Source of the DNA: Streptomyces spinosisporus
Lineage (GTDB): Bacteria; Actinomycetota; Actinomycetes; Streptomycetales; Streptomycetaceae
Assembly (NCBI RefSeq): GCF_022698145.1
Contig: NZ_JALDAX010000001.1
Span: 62,001-126,000 of the forward strand
Reading direction: 5' to 3'
Length of the DNA stretch: 64,000 bases
Numbering within the stretch: position 1 is the stretch's first letter; the number at the start of each line of letters is the position of its first letter. This document shows positions 18,196 to 28,076 of the stretch, piece by piece. Made by a program: the position numbers and the translations under genes. The notes below the pieces were generated by a model. It saw only the letters and a program-made list of their open reading frames with translations, did no database searches and was not told the DNA's origin.

Positions 18196-18311
18196 CCGTG
18201 ATCATGAGGGCTTCCGGAAAGCCGGGAAAATCCGGGTTTTCGGGTCACCTGATCACGGGAAGTACAGGGTGAGATGCCTTTGAACAGCGGCATGGGGACC
18301 GTGTACGGTCC
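18196..18311. promoter_or_regulatory. Structured leader: nested inverted repeats
   Basis: CCGTGATCA (18196-18204) pairs with TGATCACGG (18250-18258), enclosing a second hairpin GGCTTCCGGAAAGCC. Downstream is a 16-bp palindrome, GGACCGT-GT-ACGGTCC (18296-18311). This could be an operator cluster or an RNA leader of the DUF4193 gene. I cannot name the regulator. Confidence 0.4.
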
Positions 18312-18378
18312 GGTTCGCCATCCAAGCCGATCACTCTTGAGGAGTCCGGTTGGGTGTCGATTGAGTAACAGACCTTGA
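18274..18378 (+). CDS. Possible 34-residue leader ORF
   Basis: An ATG at 18274 preceded by AGGGTGAG opens a short frame (MPLNSGMGTVYG...) ending in TGA at 18376-18378, in the leader of the DUF4193 gene. It overlaps the 16-bp palindrome. Its coding status rests only on the ribosome-binding site. Confidence 0.2.
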   Translation: MPLNSGMGTVYGPVRHPSRSLLRSPVGCRLSNRP

Positions 18379-18476
18379 TGTGAGGCAAAATCTCCGCCTC
18401 GGGTCGGGCACAAGTCCGGCCTCTCACGCGTTACGTGCGCTGGAGACACCGCAGACACCCAGAGGGGGAGAGCGAC

Positions 18477-18773
18477 ATGGCAACGGATTACGACACTCCA
18501 CGCAAGACCGACGACGACGTCGACTCGGACAGCCTTGAAGAGCTGAAGGCCAGGCGGAACGACAAGTCGACGTCCGCCGTGGACGTCGACGAGTTCGAGG
18601 CCGCCGAAGGCCTGGAGCTGCCCGGCGCGGACCTCTCCAACGAGGAGCTGGCCGTCCGGGTGCTGCCCAAGCAGCAGGACGAGTTCACCTGCATGAGCTG
18701 CTTCCTGGTGCACCACCGCAGCCAGCTGGCCCGGGAGAAGAACGGCCAGCCGATCTGCCGCGACTGCGACTGA
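18477..18773 (+). CDS. DUF4193 small zinc-ribbon protein
   Basis: 98 residues: an acidic N-terminal half and a C-terminal zinc ribbon with two CxxC pairs (FTCMSCFL and ICRDCD), ending in Asp. DUF4193 is nearly universal in Streptomyces and relatives, often strongly expressed, with no established role. AGAGGGGGAG precedes the ATG. The next gene begins 13 bases after its stop, so the two are likely one operon. Confidence 0.92.
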   Translation: MATDYDTPRKTDDDVDSDSLEELKARRNDKSTSAVDVDEFEAAEGLELPGADLSNEELAVRVLPKQQDEFTCMSCFLVHHRSQLAREKNGQPICRDCD

Positions 18774-18786
18774 GGACGGGTCGGCC

Positions 18787-19713
18787 GTGACTGGCTCGAC
18801 CCCTCCTTGGAAGCGCCGCTCCCTGCCGCAGGGAGCGGACGAAGGGCCCGTTGGCGGCCCTCACGGCGCGCGTGACGACGAGCGGGGCCCATCCGATGTG
18901 ACGCCCGATGACGAGGGGCGCACGGGATCGGCCTCGCTCGAACCGACGGCCGGCCGGGGTGACCGCCCGGTTGCGTCGCAGCCCCCCGCGCCCGTCGCCA
19001 GACGGCGGGCCGCGGTCATCCGCGACAAGGCCAGGGAAGGCGTCCGCAAGGGCGGCAGCGCGGCCAGGGCGGGCCTGGCGTACGTCGCCGACCGGATCAT
19101 CGAGATCGCCCCGCGCGTGCCCGTACGCGACCTCGCGACGCTCCGCAGGCAGTTCCCGGGCCTGGGGCCCGAGCAGCTCGCGGACAAACTCGTGGCGGGC
19201 GCCTCCGCCGCGACCTCGACGGTCGGAGCGGGGATCGGAGCGGCGGCGATGCTGCCCGTGCCGCCCGCGATGCCCACGGAGATCGCCGCCGAGATCACCG
19301 GCGTCGCCGCGATCGAACTGAAGCTGATCGCCGAACTCCACGAGGTCTACGGCGTACGCCCGCCCGGCAACCTCAAGCAGCGCAGCACCGCGTATCTGAA
19401 CTCCTGGTCGGGCGAGCGCCGGGTCGACGTGACGAAGCCGTCGACCGTGACCGCGGCGCTCAACAGCCATGCCAAGCAGCAGCTGCGCCAGCAGATCATG
19501 AAGCGCACGGTGCGCGACCTGCCGAACCTGATGCCCTTCATGGTGGGCGCGGCGGTGGGCGCGGTCATGAACCGGCGGGACACCAGAAAGCTCGCCGCCC
19601 GCATCCGCAAGGACCTGCGCGAGGTCCAGGTGCCCTGGGACGCGCTGCCCGCGCTGCCCCCGCTGGAGGAGCCCGCGGACCCGCTTCGGATCGAGGGCGG
19701 CTACGAGGGCTGA
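18787..19713 (+). CDS. Conserved protein with central hydrophobic region, EcsC-like
   Basis: 308 residues. The first 75 are hydrophilic and disordered-looking. Residues 130-180 are alanine/glycine-rich and hydrophobic (ATSTVGAGIGAAAMLPVPPA) followed by ELKLIAELHEVYG, a pattern resembling EcsC-family proteins. A basic C-terminus follows. It may be membrane-associated; function unknown. GTG start with GAGGACGGG upstream, behind DUF4193. Its stop lies four bases from the convergent DUF3093 stop. Confidence 0.72.
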   Translation: MTGSTPPWKRRSLPQGADEGPVGGPHGARDDERGPSDVTPDDEGRTGSASLEPTAGRGDRPVASQPPAPVARRRAAVIRDKAREGVRKGGSAARAGLAYVADRIIEIAPRVPVRDLATLRRQFPGLGPEQLADKLVAGASAATSTVGAGIGAAAMLPVPPAMPTEIAAEITGVAAIELKLIAELHEVYGVRPPGNLKQRSTAYLNSWSGERRVDVTKPSTVTAALNSHAKQQLRQQIMKRTVRDLPNLMPFMVGAAVGAVMNRRDTRKLAARIRKDLREVQVPWDALPALPPLEEPADPLRIEGGYEG

Positions 19714-19717
19714 GCCC

Positions 19718-20182
19718 CTAGGCCGCCGCCTCCCGCGCCGCCTTCAGCGCCTCGGCCAGCCGCTCCGGCTCCCGCGTCGACAGATACAGGTACGGCGTCG
19801 GGTCCTCGGGGTCCGTGACCACCACGCGCAGCGCCCTCGGGATGTAGGCGCGCAGCAGCAGGAAGGCGCGGGTGTCGGCCTTGTGCGTGCGCCAGGCGCG
19901 CGCCTCCTCCCGGTCCAGGACCTCCGCCTCTCCCAGCGCCGTGACCGGGATCTTCGCGTCGCCCGCGATCAGCGAGCCGCCCACCACACGGATGCGGACC
20001 GAGCCGTACGAACTCGCCATGGCGGCTGCCACCGCGGTGCCGCCGACCAGACCGCCGAGCAACGGCAGGGTGCCGAAGGGCAGCAGGATCAGGGCGAAGG
20101 AGACGCCCACCAGGAAGGAGATCAGCCACCACGAGCGCGGGGCCGTGAGGCGTTCTTCGTAGGGGGTGGTGGAGAGCTGCAT
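19718..20182 (-). CDS. DUF3093 membrane protein
   Basis: 154 residues with two adjacent transmembrane helices near 18-58 (WWLISFLVGVSFALILLPF) and a soluble C-terminal half. It matches DUF3093 in length and layout (start YEERLTAPRSWW, later LYLSTREPERLAEAL). The role is unknown; the gene is regularly found beside dut in actinobacteria. It is divergent from the thioesterase gene with 58 bp between them. Confidence 0.87.
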   Translation of the reverse strand: MQLSTTPYEERLTAPRSWWLISFLVGVSFALILLPFGTLPLLGGLVGGTAVAAAMASSYGSVRIRVVGGSLIAGDAKIPVTALGEAEVLDREEARAWRTHKADTRAFLLLRAYIPRALRVVVTDPEDPTPYLYLSTREPERLAEALKAAREAAA

Positions 20183-20240
20183 GGAGCCAAGCTTGACACG
20201 GTGTCCGGATCGCGCGGACGCGCGGGTAAGGTCTGCGGCT

Positions 20241-20825
20241 GTGAGTGGTACTTCCGCAGCTCTTCAGCCCCCCGCCGACGCGGTGAAACCCGTGCGGCAC
20301 CGCGATGCTCCCGTGCCGGGTGAGCTTCTCGGTGCCCACTACGAACAGTGTTTCGGATGCGGTGGCGAGCAGGCGCACGGGCTGCATCTTCAGGCGCGGG
20401 CCGGCGAAGGTGTCAGCATCACCGCCGAGTTCACCGTCCAGCCCGCCCACCAGGGCGCTCCCGGCCTCGCGCACGGCGGGGTGCTGGCGACCGCGCTGGA
20501 CGAGACCCTCGGCTCGCTGAACTGGCTGCTGCGGACCATCGCCGTGACCGGACGGCTGGAGACCGACTTCGTGCGGCCGGTGCCGGTCGGCACCACCCTG
20601 TATCTGACGGCCGAGGTGACCGCGGTGGCGGGCCGCAAGATCTACTCGACCGCCACCGGACGCCTCGACGGCCCCGACGGTCCCGTGGCCGTCCGCGCCG
20701 ACGCCCTGTTCATCGAGGTGAAGGTCGACCACTTCGTCGACAACGGCCGCCCGGAGGAGATCCGCGCCGCCATGAGCGACCCCGATCAGCAAAGGCGTGC
20801 CCGCGCCTTCGAGGTGAACCCGTGA
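20241..20825 (+). CDS. PaaI-type hotdog-fold acyl-CoA thioesterase
   Basis: 194 residues with a single hotdog domain. HQGAPGLAHGGVLATALDET (residues 76-95) is the catalytic helix region with the HGG and Asp of PaaI-like thioesterases. Just before it, CFGCG lies near residue 42, as in several actinobacterial members. It probably hydrolyses an acyl- or aryl-CoA. GTG start with AAGG nine bases upstream. Its TGA overlaps the GTG of dut (GTGA), indicating coupled translation. Confidence 0.87.
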   Translation: MSGTSAALQPPADAVKPVRHRDAPVPGELLGAHYEQCFGCGGEQAHGLHLQARAGEGVSITAEFTVQPAHQGAPGLAHGGVLATALDETLGSLNWLLRTIAVTGRLETDFVRPVPVGTTLYLTAEVTAVAGRKIYSTATGRLDGPDGPVAVRADALFIEVKVDHFVDNGRPEEIRAAMSDPDQQRRARAFEVNP

Positions 20826-21382
20826 GCCGTGCCCCCCGCGAGGAACTGGACGTGCAGCTCGTGCGCGTCGACCCGGACGTACCGCTTCCGTCGTACGCGC
20901 ACCCCGGTGACGCCGGTGCCGATCTGCGCACCACCGAGGCGTGCGAACTGGCGCCCGGTGAGCGGACCGTGCTGCCCACCGGGGTGTCGATCGCCCTCCC
21001 GGAGGGGTACGCGGCCTTCGTGCACCCTCGATCCGGTCTGGCCGCCCGCTGCGGTGTCGCTCTGGTGAATGCCCCGGGGACGGTTGATGCCGGGTACCGT
21101 GGGGAGATCAAGGTGATCGTGGTGAATCTCGACCCGCGCGAGGCCGTGCGGTTCGAGCGCTTCGACCGGATTGCCCAACTGGTCGTCCAGCAGGTCGAGA
21201 GGGTCCGCTTCCGTGAGGTCGCGGAGCTTCCCGATTCGGTGCGGGCCGAAGGGGGCTTCGGGTCCACCGGAGGCCATGCCGCGGTGGCCGGGACGAGCAG
21301 CACGGACGGTCAGGCCGCCGAGGGCGGCCGGGCGGGTGGGAATCGATACGCTTCGGTCGTATCCGACCGGGAAGGACAGTGA
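20822..21382 (+). CDS. dut: dUTP diphosphatase
   Basis: Hydrolyses dUTP to dUMP and pyrophosphate, keeping uracil out of DNA and supplying dTMP synthesis. The trimeric dUTPase motifs are present in order: HPGDAGADLRT, PRSGLAARCG, GTVDAGYRGEIKV, RIAQLVV, and the C-terminal GGFGSTG that closes over the active site. At 186 residues it is about 30 longer than usual because of a low-complexity Ala/Gly/Ser tail after motif V. GTG start overlaps the preceding stop. Confidence 0.96.
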   Translation: MSRAPREELDVQLVRVDPDVPLPSYAHPGDAGADLRTTEACELAPGERTVLPTGVSIALPEGYAAFVHPRSGLAARCGVALVNAPGTVDAGYRGEIKVIVVNLDPREAVRFERFDRIAQLVVQQVERVRFREVAELPDSVRAEGGFGSTGGHAAVAGTSSTDGQAAEGGRAGGNRYASVVSDREGQ

Positions 21383-21383
21383 C

Positions 21384-22136
21384 GTGTTCGGACGTCGCAA
21401 TAAGAAGGGTGCCGCCGAGGACGCGGCCGGCGAGGCCGAGCAGGTCGTCGACAGCGTCGACACTGAGGCGGACGAGGAGCGCGAGCGCGTGAGGCTCGAA
21501 CCCGGGCCGCGGCCCGACGGACCGTGGGACGCCACCGAGGTGCGCGATCCCGCAGAGGGTCGTGTGGACCTGGGCGGCATGTTCGTGCCCGGGGTCGACG
21601 GCATGGAGCTGCGGGTCGAGGTCGCGGGCGACGCGATCGTCGCGGCGACCGTCGTGCTGCGCGACAGCGCCATCCAGCTGCAGGCCTTCGCCGCTCCCAA
21701 GCGCGAGGGCATCTGGGGCGAGGTGCGCGAGGAGATCGGTGCGGGCATCACCCAGCAGGGTGGGATCATCGACGAGGTCGAGGGCCCGCTGGGCTGGGAG
21801 CTGCGCGCCCAGGTCCCGGTGCAACTGCCGGACGGCACGGGCGGTTTCCAGGTGGTGCGGTTCGTCGGTGTGGACGGTCCGCGCTGGTTCCTGCGCGGTG
21901 TGATCTCGGGGCAGGGCGCGGTGCAGCCGCAGGCGGCCGGTCTGCTGGAGCAGATCTTCCGGGACACGGTCGTGGTCCGCGGCGAGGGCCCGATGGCGCC
22001 CCGCGACCCGATCGTCCTCAAGCTGCCGAACGACGCCCAGATGGTCCCCGAGGGTGTCCAGCAGGAGGAGGGCTCGCGCTTCTCCGGAGGCATGGGACAG
22101 CTGCAGCGCGGACCGGAGATCACCGAGGTCCGGTAG
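21384..22136 (+). CDS. DUF3710 family protein
   Basis: 250 residues: a charged N-terminus starting FGRRNKKGAAED, then a compact beta-rich domain (LRVEVAGDAIVAATVV, RWFLRGVISGQ). DUF3710 is actinobacteria-specific, regularly follows dut, and has no known function. GTG start with GGAAGGA eight bases upstream, one base after the dut stop, so it belongs to the thioesterase-dut-DUF3710 operon. Confidence 0.9.
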   Translation: MFGRRNKKGAAEDAAGEAEQVVDSVDTEADEERERVRLEPGPRPDGPWDATEVRDPAEGRVDLGGMFVPGVDGMELRVEVAGDAIVAATVVLRDSAIQLQAFAAPKREGIWGEVREEIGAGITQQGGIIDEVEGPLGWELRAQVPVQLPDGTGGFQVVRFVGVDGPRWFLRGVISGQGAVQPQAAGLLEQIFRDTVVVRGEGPMAPRDPIVLKLPNDAQMVPEGVQQEEGSRFSGGMGQLQRGPEITEVR

Positions 22137-22159
22137 CTCCGCCCGACGCGAAGATCAGG

Positions 22160-22190
22160 AGCCGCACTCCCCGGGGGTGCGGCTCTTTCA
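22160..22190 (+). terminator. Rho-independent terminator of the dut operon
   Basis: AGCCGCACTCCCC pairs with GGGGGTGCGGCT and is followed by CTTTCA. Confidence 0.8.
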
Positions 22191-22203
22191 TGTGCGTGAC
22201 CTC

Positions 22204-22232
22204 TTGACGGTGCATTGGTCTGTACCTACCGT
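22204..22232 (+). promoter_or_regulatory. Promoter with DasR-like operator before the lyase gene
   Basis: TTGACG at 22204-22209 and TACCGT at 22227-22232 are 17 bp apart. Between them, 22214-22229 keeps the core TGGTCT-NN-ACC of the DasR/GntR-type dre site (consensus ACTGGTCTAGACCACT from memory), with mismatches in the right arm. Confidence 0.4.
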
Positions 22233-22296
22233 TCCGGCACGCGTCTGTTCATAAAGGCGCTTCACGTTCACATACGAGAACGGAAGGCCCCCCACT

Positions 22297-23475
22297 ATGC
22301 GCCGTACCGCCCTCCTCGCGACCGCCTCCGCGCTTGTCGTGGGCATGCTCGCCTGGCCCAGTGCCCGGCACGCCGACGCCGCCCCCGCCGCCTTCGTCCA
22401 CCCCGGAGTCACCGTCTCCCAGGCGCAGTTGGAGTTCACCCGCACCAAGGTCAATGCGGGCGCCCAGCCTTGGAAGAGCGCCTTCGACCAGATGATGGCG
22501 AGCAAGTACGCGGACCTGAACCGCACGCCGAAGCCGCGCGCGACGGTCGAGTGCGGCTCGTACTCGAACCCGAACTACGGCTGCACGGACGAGCGTGAGG
22601 ACGCGATCGCCGCGTACACCGACGCGCTCGCCTGGTACATCACCCGCGACGACCGGTACGCGAAGAAGGCGATCGAGCTGATGGACGCCTGGTCCGCCGT
22701 GATCAAGGACCACACCAACAGCAACGCGCCCCTGCAGACCGGCTGGGCCGGCTCCTCCTGGCCGAAGGCCGCCGAGATCATCAAGTACACGTACACCGGG
22801 AGCTGGCCCAACTCCGGCCGCTTCGCGACCATGCTCCGCGACGTCTACCTCCCCGAGATCATCAACGGCTCCAACTCCAACGGCAACTGGGAGCTGACGA
22901 TGATGGAGGCCGCCGTCGGCATCTCCGTCTTCCTGGAGGACAAGGCGTCCTACGACAAGGCCATGGCGACCTTCCGGACCCGTACGGCCGCGTATGTGTA
23001 CCTCTCCTCCGACGGCGACCTGCCGAAGACGGTGCCCAGCCAGCACCTCGACACCAAGCAGAAGATCGTCAACTACTGGCAGGGGCAGTCCACCTTCGTC
23101 ACCGGGCTCACCCAGGAGACCTGCCGCGACTTCACCCACACCGGATACGGCATCTCCTCGATCTCCCACGTCGCCGAGACCAGCCGGATCCAGGGCCAGG
23201 ACCTCTACGGCACCGACGTCGGCGAGCGGCTGCGGCAGGCGCTCGGGTTCCAGTCCAAGTACCAGGTGGGCGCCGCCGCGCCGAGCTGGCTGTGCGGCGG
23301 GTCGCTGAAGCTGGGGCTCGGGCCGGTCACCGAGGTCGGCTACAACGCCCTGCACAACCGGCTCGGCATCGCGATGACCAACACCCAGACGCTGACCGAG
23401 CGGCAGCGCCCGGCAGGCAGCAACAACCTCTTCGTCGCCTGGGAGACCCTCACCCACGGGGACAATCCGAACTGA
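22297..23475 (+). CDS. Secreted alginate-lyase-family polysaccharide lyase
   Basis: 392 residues with a signal peptide (MRRTALLATASALVVGML..., probable cut after ADA near residue 29). The mature part is an alpha-barrel resembling the Pfam alginate lyase family (PL5-type): DEREDAIAAYTDALAWY, NSNGNWELTMMEAAVG and HTGYGISSISHVAET, the last with candidate catalytic His and Tyr. It should cleave a uronic-acid polysaccharide outside the cell; alginate itself is unproven. It is monocistronic between a terminator and an ABC gene. Confidence 0.88.
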   Translation: MRRTALLATASALVVGMLAWPSARHADAAPAAFVHPGVTVSQAQLEFTRTKVNAGAQPWKSAFDQMMASKYADLNRTPKPRATVECGSYSNPNYGCTDEREDAIAAYTDALAWYITRDDRYAKKAIELMDAWSAVIKDHTNSNAPLQTGWAGSSWPKAAEIIKYTYTGSWPNSGRFATMLRDVYLPEIINGSNSNGNWELTMMEAAVGISVFLEDKASYDKAMATFRTRTAAYVYLSSDGDLPKTVPSQHLDTKQKIVNYWQGQSTFVTGLTQETCRDFTHTGYGISSISHVAETSRIQGQDLYGTDVGERLRQALGFQSKYQVGAAAPSWLCGGSLKLGLGPVTEVGYNALHNRLGIAMTNTQTLTERQRPAGSNNLFVAWETLTHGDNPN

Positions 23476-23546
23476 CCGACCGTTGAAGGACCGGGCGCCC
23501 GATGGTGATACTGGCGCCCGGCCGACGGCTTGACGGGGGAGGGCGC

Positions 23547-24239
23547 ATGAGCCAGGTGGTCACCGAGACCATGGTGCGGGTGGAGGACGTCCACAGGTCC
23601 TACGGCCAGGGCGCCGCCGCCGTGCACGCCCTGCGCGGTGTCTCCTTCGAGGTGCCGCGCGGCGAGCTCGTGGCCCTCAAGGGCCGCTCGGGATCGGGCA
23701 AGACGACGCTGCTGAACATCGTCGGCGGACTCGACACACCGGACCGGGGGCGGGTCGCCGTCGACGGCGTCGACCTCTCCGAGCTCGGCGAGGACGGGCT
23801 GCTGGCACTGCGCCGCGACCGCGTCGGCTTCGTGTTCCAGTCCTTCGGGCTGATCCCGATCCTCACGGCCGCCGAGAACGTGGGCGTGCCGATGCGGCTG
23901 CGCCGGACCGACGTGCACGAGCGCGAGGAGCGCGTCGAGCTGCTGCTCGCCCTCGTCGGCCTCGCCGACCACGCGGCACAGCGGCCCGGCGAGCTGTCCG
24001 GCGGCCAGCAGCAGCGCGTCGCCATCGCCCGCGCCCTCGCGAACAGCCCCTTGCTGCTGATCGCCGACGAGCCGACCGGCCAGCTGGACGCGGAGACCGG
24101 CCATGCCGTCATGGAGCTGCTGCGGGCCGTCGTCCACAGCGAGCAGGTCACCGCCCTCGTCGCCACCCATGACGCGACCCTGCTGGACCTGGCCGACCGG
24201 GTCCTGGAGCTGAGCGACGGGGAGATCGTCGAGCACTGA
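23547..24239 (+). CDS. ABC transporter ATP-binding protein (MacB/LolD type), no partner permease
   Basis: 230-residue ATPase: Walker A GRSGSGKTT, Q-loop FVFQSFGLIP, signature LSGGQQQRVAIARAL, Walker B LLLIADEPT, and H-loop VATHD. The spacing is typical of MacB/LolD/FtsE-like transporters that work with FtsX-like permeases. No permease lies on either side. GGGGGAGGG precedes the chosen ATG. The frame opens to 23502 but without support. It may serve a permease encoded elsewhere. Confidence 0.92.
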   Translation: MSQVVTETMVRVEDVHRSYGQGAAAVHALRGVSFEVPRGELVALKGRSGSGKTTLLNIVGGLDTPDRGRVAVDGVDLSELGEDGLLALRRDRVGFVFQSFGLIPILTAAENVGVPMRLRRTDVHEREERVELLLALVGLADHAAQRPGELSGGQQQRVAIARALANSPLLLIADEPTGQLDAETGHAVMELLRAVVHSEQVTALVATHDATLLDLADRVLELSDGEIVEH

Positions 24240-24365
24240 TCCGCGCAGCCCGTCAGGGATGCGTCAAAGACGCCACTCACCCCGACTCTCGTCCCATTTG
24301 TCCGGAAGATTGGCCGTAAGGTCGACGCTGCGTGCGCAGCACGGAACGGGAAGACAATAGGGGCC

Positions 24366-26908
24366 ATGGGACGCGGCAAGCTTCGGATCTACCTCGGTGC
24401 GGCACCGGGCGTCGGCAAGACGTACGCCATGCTCTCCGAGGCGCACCGGCGCGTGGAGCGGGGCACCGACTGCGTGGTGGCCTTCGTGGAGCACCACGGC
24501 CGCCCGCGCACCGAGGTCATGCTGCACGGCCTGGAGGAGATCCCGCGCAGGGAGTTGGAGTACCGGGGCAGCACGTTCACCGAGATGGACGTGGACGCCG
24601 TGCTGGCCCGCGCCCCCCAGGTGGCCCTGGTCGACGAACTCGCCCACACCAACGTCCCGGGTTCCCGCAACGCCAAGCGGTGGCAGGACGTCGAGGAACT
24701 CCTCGCGGCGGGCATCGACGTCGTGTCCACCGTCAACATCCAGCACCTGGAGTCGCTGGGCGACGTGGTCGAGGCGATCACGGGCGTACGGCAGCGGGAG
24801 ACCGTTCCCGACGAGGTGGTGCGCAGGGCGGACCAGATCGAGCTGGTCGACATGTCGCCGCAGGCGCTGCGGCGGCGGATGGCGCACGGCAACATCTATC
24901 AGCCGGACAAGGTCGACGCGGCGCTGTCGAACTACTTCCGGCCCGGGAATCTCACCGCCCTGCGGGAGCTGGCGCTGCTGTGGGTGGCCGACCGGGTCGA
25001 CGAGTATCTGAAGCAGTACCGCAGCGAGCACCGGGTCTCGAAGATCTGGGGCTCGCGGGAGCGGATCGTGGTCGGCCTGACCGGCGGCCCGGAGGGCCGG
25101 ACGCTGATCCGGCGGGCCGCGCGGCTGGCGGAGAAGGGCGCCGGCGGCGAGGTGCTGGCCGTCTACATAGCGAGCAGCGACGGGCTCACGGCCGCCTCAC
25201 CCAAGGAACTGGCCGTGCAACGCACCCTCGTCGAGGACCTCGGCGGCACCTTCCACCACGTCGTCGGCGACGACATACCGGCGGCGCTGCTCGACTTCGC
25301 GCGCGGGGCCAACGCCACCCAGATCGTGCTCGGCGTCTCCCGGCGCAAGACCTGGCAGTACGTCTTCGGGCCGGGCGTCGGCGCCACGGTCGCCCGGGAG
25401 TCGGGGCCCGACCTCGACGTCCACCTGATCAGCCACGGCCAGGCGGGCAAGGGGCGCGGGCTGCCGGTGTCCCGCGGGGCACGGCTCGGCCGCTCCCGGA
25501 TCATCGCCGGCTGGGTGGTCGGCGTCGGCCTGCCCGCCGTCCTGGCGGTCCTGCTCAACACCGTCCACCTGGGCCTCGCCAACGACATGCTGCTGTTCCT
25601 GGCGGTGACGGTCGCCGCCGCCCTGCTCGGCGGACTGCTGCCCGCGCTGGCCTCGGCCGCGGTCGGCTCCCTGCTGCTGAACTACTTCTACACACCGCCC
25701 CTGCACCGCTTCACCATCGCCGACCCCAAGAACATCGTCGCCATCGCGATCTTCGTCGGCGTCGGAGCCTCCGTGGCCTCCGTCGTCGACCTCGCGGCCC
25801 GCCGCACCCACCAGGCGGCCCGGCTGCGCGCCGAGTCGGAGATCCTCTCCTACCTCGCGGGCAATGTGCTGCGCGGCGAGACCGGCCTCGAAGACCTGCT
25901 GGAACGGGTGCGCGAGACCTTCGGCATGGAGTCGGCGGCCCTGCTGGAACGGGAGAGCGACCACGACCCGTGGACCTGCGCGGGCCGCGCCGGGCTCGGA
26001 CCGCCGGTGGACCGGCCGGAGGACGCCGACGTCGACGTGCCCGTCGGGGACCGGCTGGCGCTGGCGCTCACCGGGCGGGTGCTGCCCGCCGAGGACCGCC
26101 GGGTGCTGGCCGCGTTCGCCGCCCAGGCCGTCGTCGTACTGGACCGCCGGCGGCTGCAGGAGGAGGCCGACCGGGCCCGCGCGCTGGCGGAGGGCAACCG
26201 CATCCGCACCGCGCTGCTGGCCGCCGTCAGCCACGACCTGCGCACCCCGCTCGCCGGGATCAAGGCGTCGGTGTCGTCGCTGCGCTCGGACGACGTGGCC
26301 TGGTCCGAGGAGGACCGGGCGGCGCTGCTCGAAGGCATCGAGGACGGCGCGGACCGCCTCGACCACCTCGTGGGCAACCTCCTGGACATGTCCCGGCTGC
26401 AGACCGGCACGGTCACCCCGCTGATCCGCGAGGTCGACCTCGACGAGGTCGTCCCCATGGCGCTGGGCGGGGTGCCCGAGGGCAGCGTCGCGCTTGAGGT
26501 GCCCGAGACCCTGCCCATGGTCGCCGTCGACCCCGGGCTGCTGGAGCGCGCGATGGCCAACCTGGTCGAGAACGCCGTCAAGTACAGCCCGCCCGGCACG
26601 GCGGTCCTGGTCGCCGCGAGCGCCATCGCCGGCCGGGTGGAGGTACGGGTCGTCGACCGCGGTCCCGGAGTCCCCGACGAGGCCAAGGAGCGCATCTTCG
26701 AGCCCTTCCAGCGCTACGGCGACGCTCCGCGCGGAGCAGGCGTGGGCCTCGGGCTCGCCGTGGCGCGCGGCTTCACCGAGGCCATGGGCGGCACCCTCGA
26801 CGCCGAGGACACCCCCGGCGGCGGCCTCACCATGGTCCTCACCCTGCGCGCTGCGGCGCCGCACGCGCGGGACCTTCTCCACCCGGCGGAACCCGAAAGG
26901 CAGGCCAC

Positions 26909-26915
<7 letters not shown>
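24366..26915 (+). CDS. kdpD: Sensor histidine kinase KdpD
   Basis: 849 residues in full KdpD order: N-terminal KdpD domain with GAAPGVGKTY near residues 11-20 and the Walker-B-like VDELAHTN, a universal-stress-protein domain (245-370), four transmembrane helices (about 385-480), a GAF-like region, HisKA (VSHDLRTPLAG) and HATPase (GVGLGLAVARG). KdpD responds to potassium limitation and osmotic state and phosphorylates KdpE. It overlaps kdpE by seven bases. No kdpFABC operon is within at least 24 kb on either side. Confidence 0.95.
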
Positions 26916-27628
<713 letters not shown>

Positions 27629-27674
27629 GGCCGCGGGTACGTAGCCGTCAGTGCACCCCGGTACGCTTCAAGAC

Positions 27675-28073
27675 ATGAGTGCTGTTCCTCGTTCCGAAAA
27701 GCCGGTGGGCCGGTTCCGGCGCATGCTCGACCGGCTCTCCTCCTCGCAGGAGGACCTGGAGTCGGAGGAGCTGCGGGAGGACACCGAGACCACCGGCTGC
27801 ACCCGCATCGGTGACTGCCACGACCGACAGATCGTGACGGTTACTGGTACCTTGCGCACGGTCACCCTGCGGCCGCGTGCGGGCGTCCCGGCCCTGGAGG
27901 CCGAGCTGTTCGACGGCTCCGCCGCGCTGGACGTGGTGTGGCTCGGGCGGCGCTCCATCGTCGGGATAGAGCCGGGGCGCAGACTGATCGCATCGGGCCG
28001 GATCTCGATGAGCCGGGGCCGCCGGGTGCTGTTCAATCCGAAATACGAACTGAGACCCCTCGGACGGGAGTAG
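27675..28073 (+). CDS. OB-fold nucleic-acid-binding protein
   Basis: 132 residues. A charged helical N-terminus (RFRRMLDRLSSSQEDLESEE) precedes an OB-fold domain (residues 55-130: VTVTGTLRTVTLRPRAG, ELFDGSAALDVVWLGRR, RRLIASGRIS) like RecG/tRNA-anticodon OB folds. It probably binds single-stranded nucleic acid. No ribosome-binding site is seen; TACGCT seven bases before the ATG suggests a leaderless mRNA. The next gene starts three bases after the stop. Confidence 0.85.
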   Translation: MSAVPRSEKPVGRFRRMLDRLSSSQEDLESEELREDTETTGCTRIGDCHDRQIVTVTGTLRTVTLRPRAGVPALEAELFDGSAALDVVWLGRRSIVGIEPGRRLIASGRISMSRGRRVLFNPKYELRPLGRE

Positions 28074-28076
28074 CCG

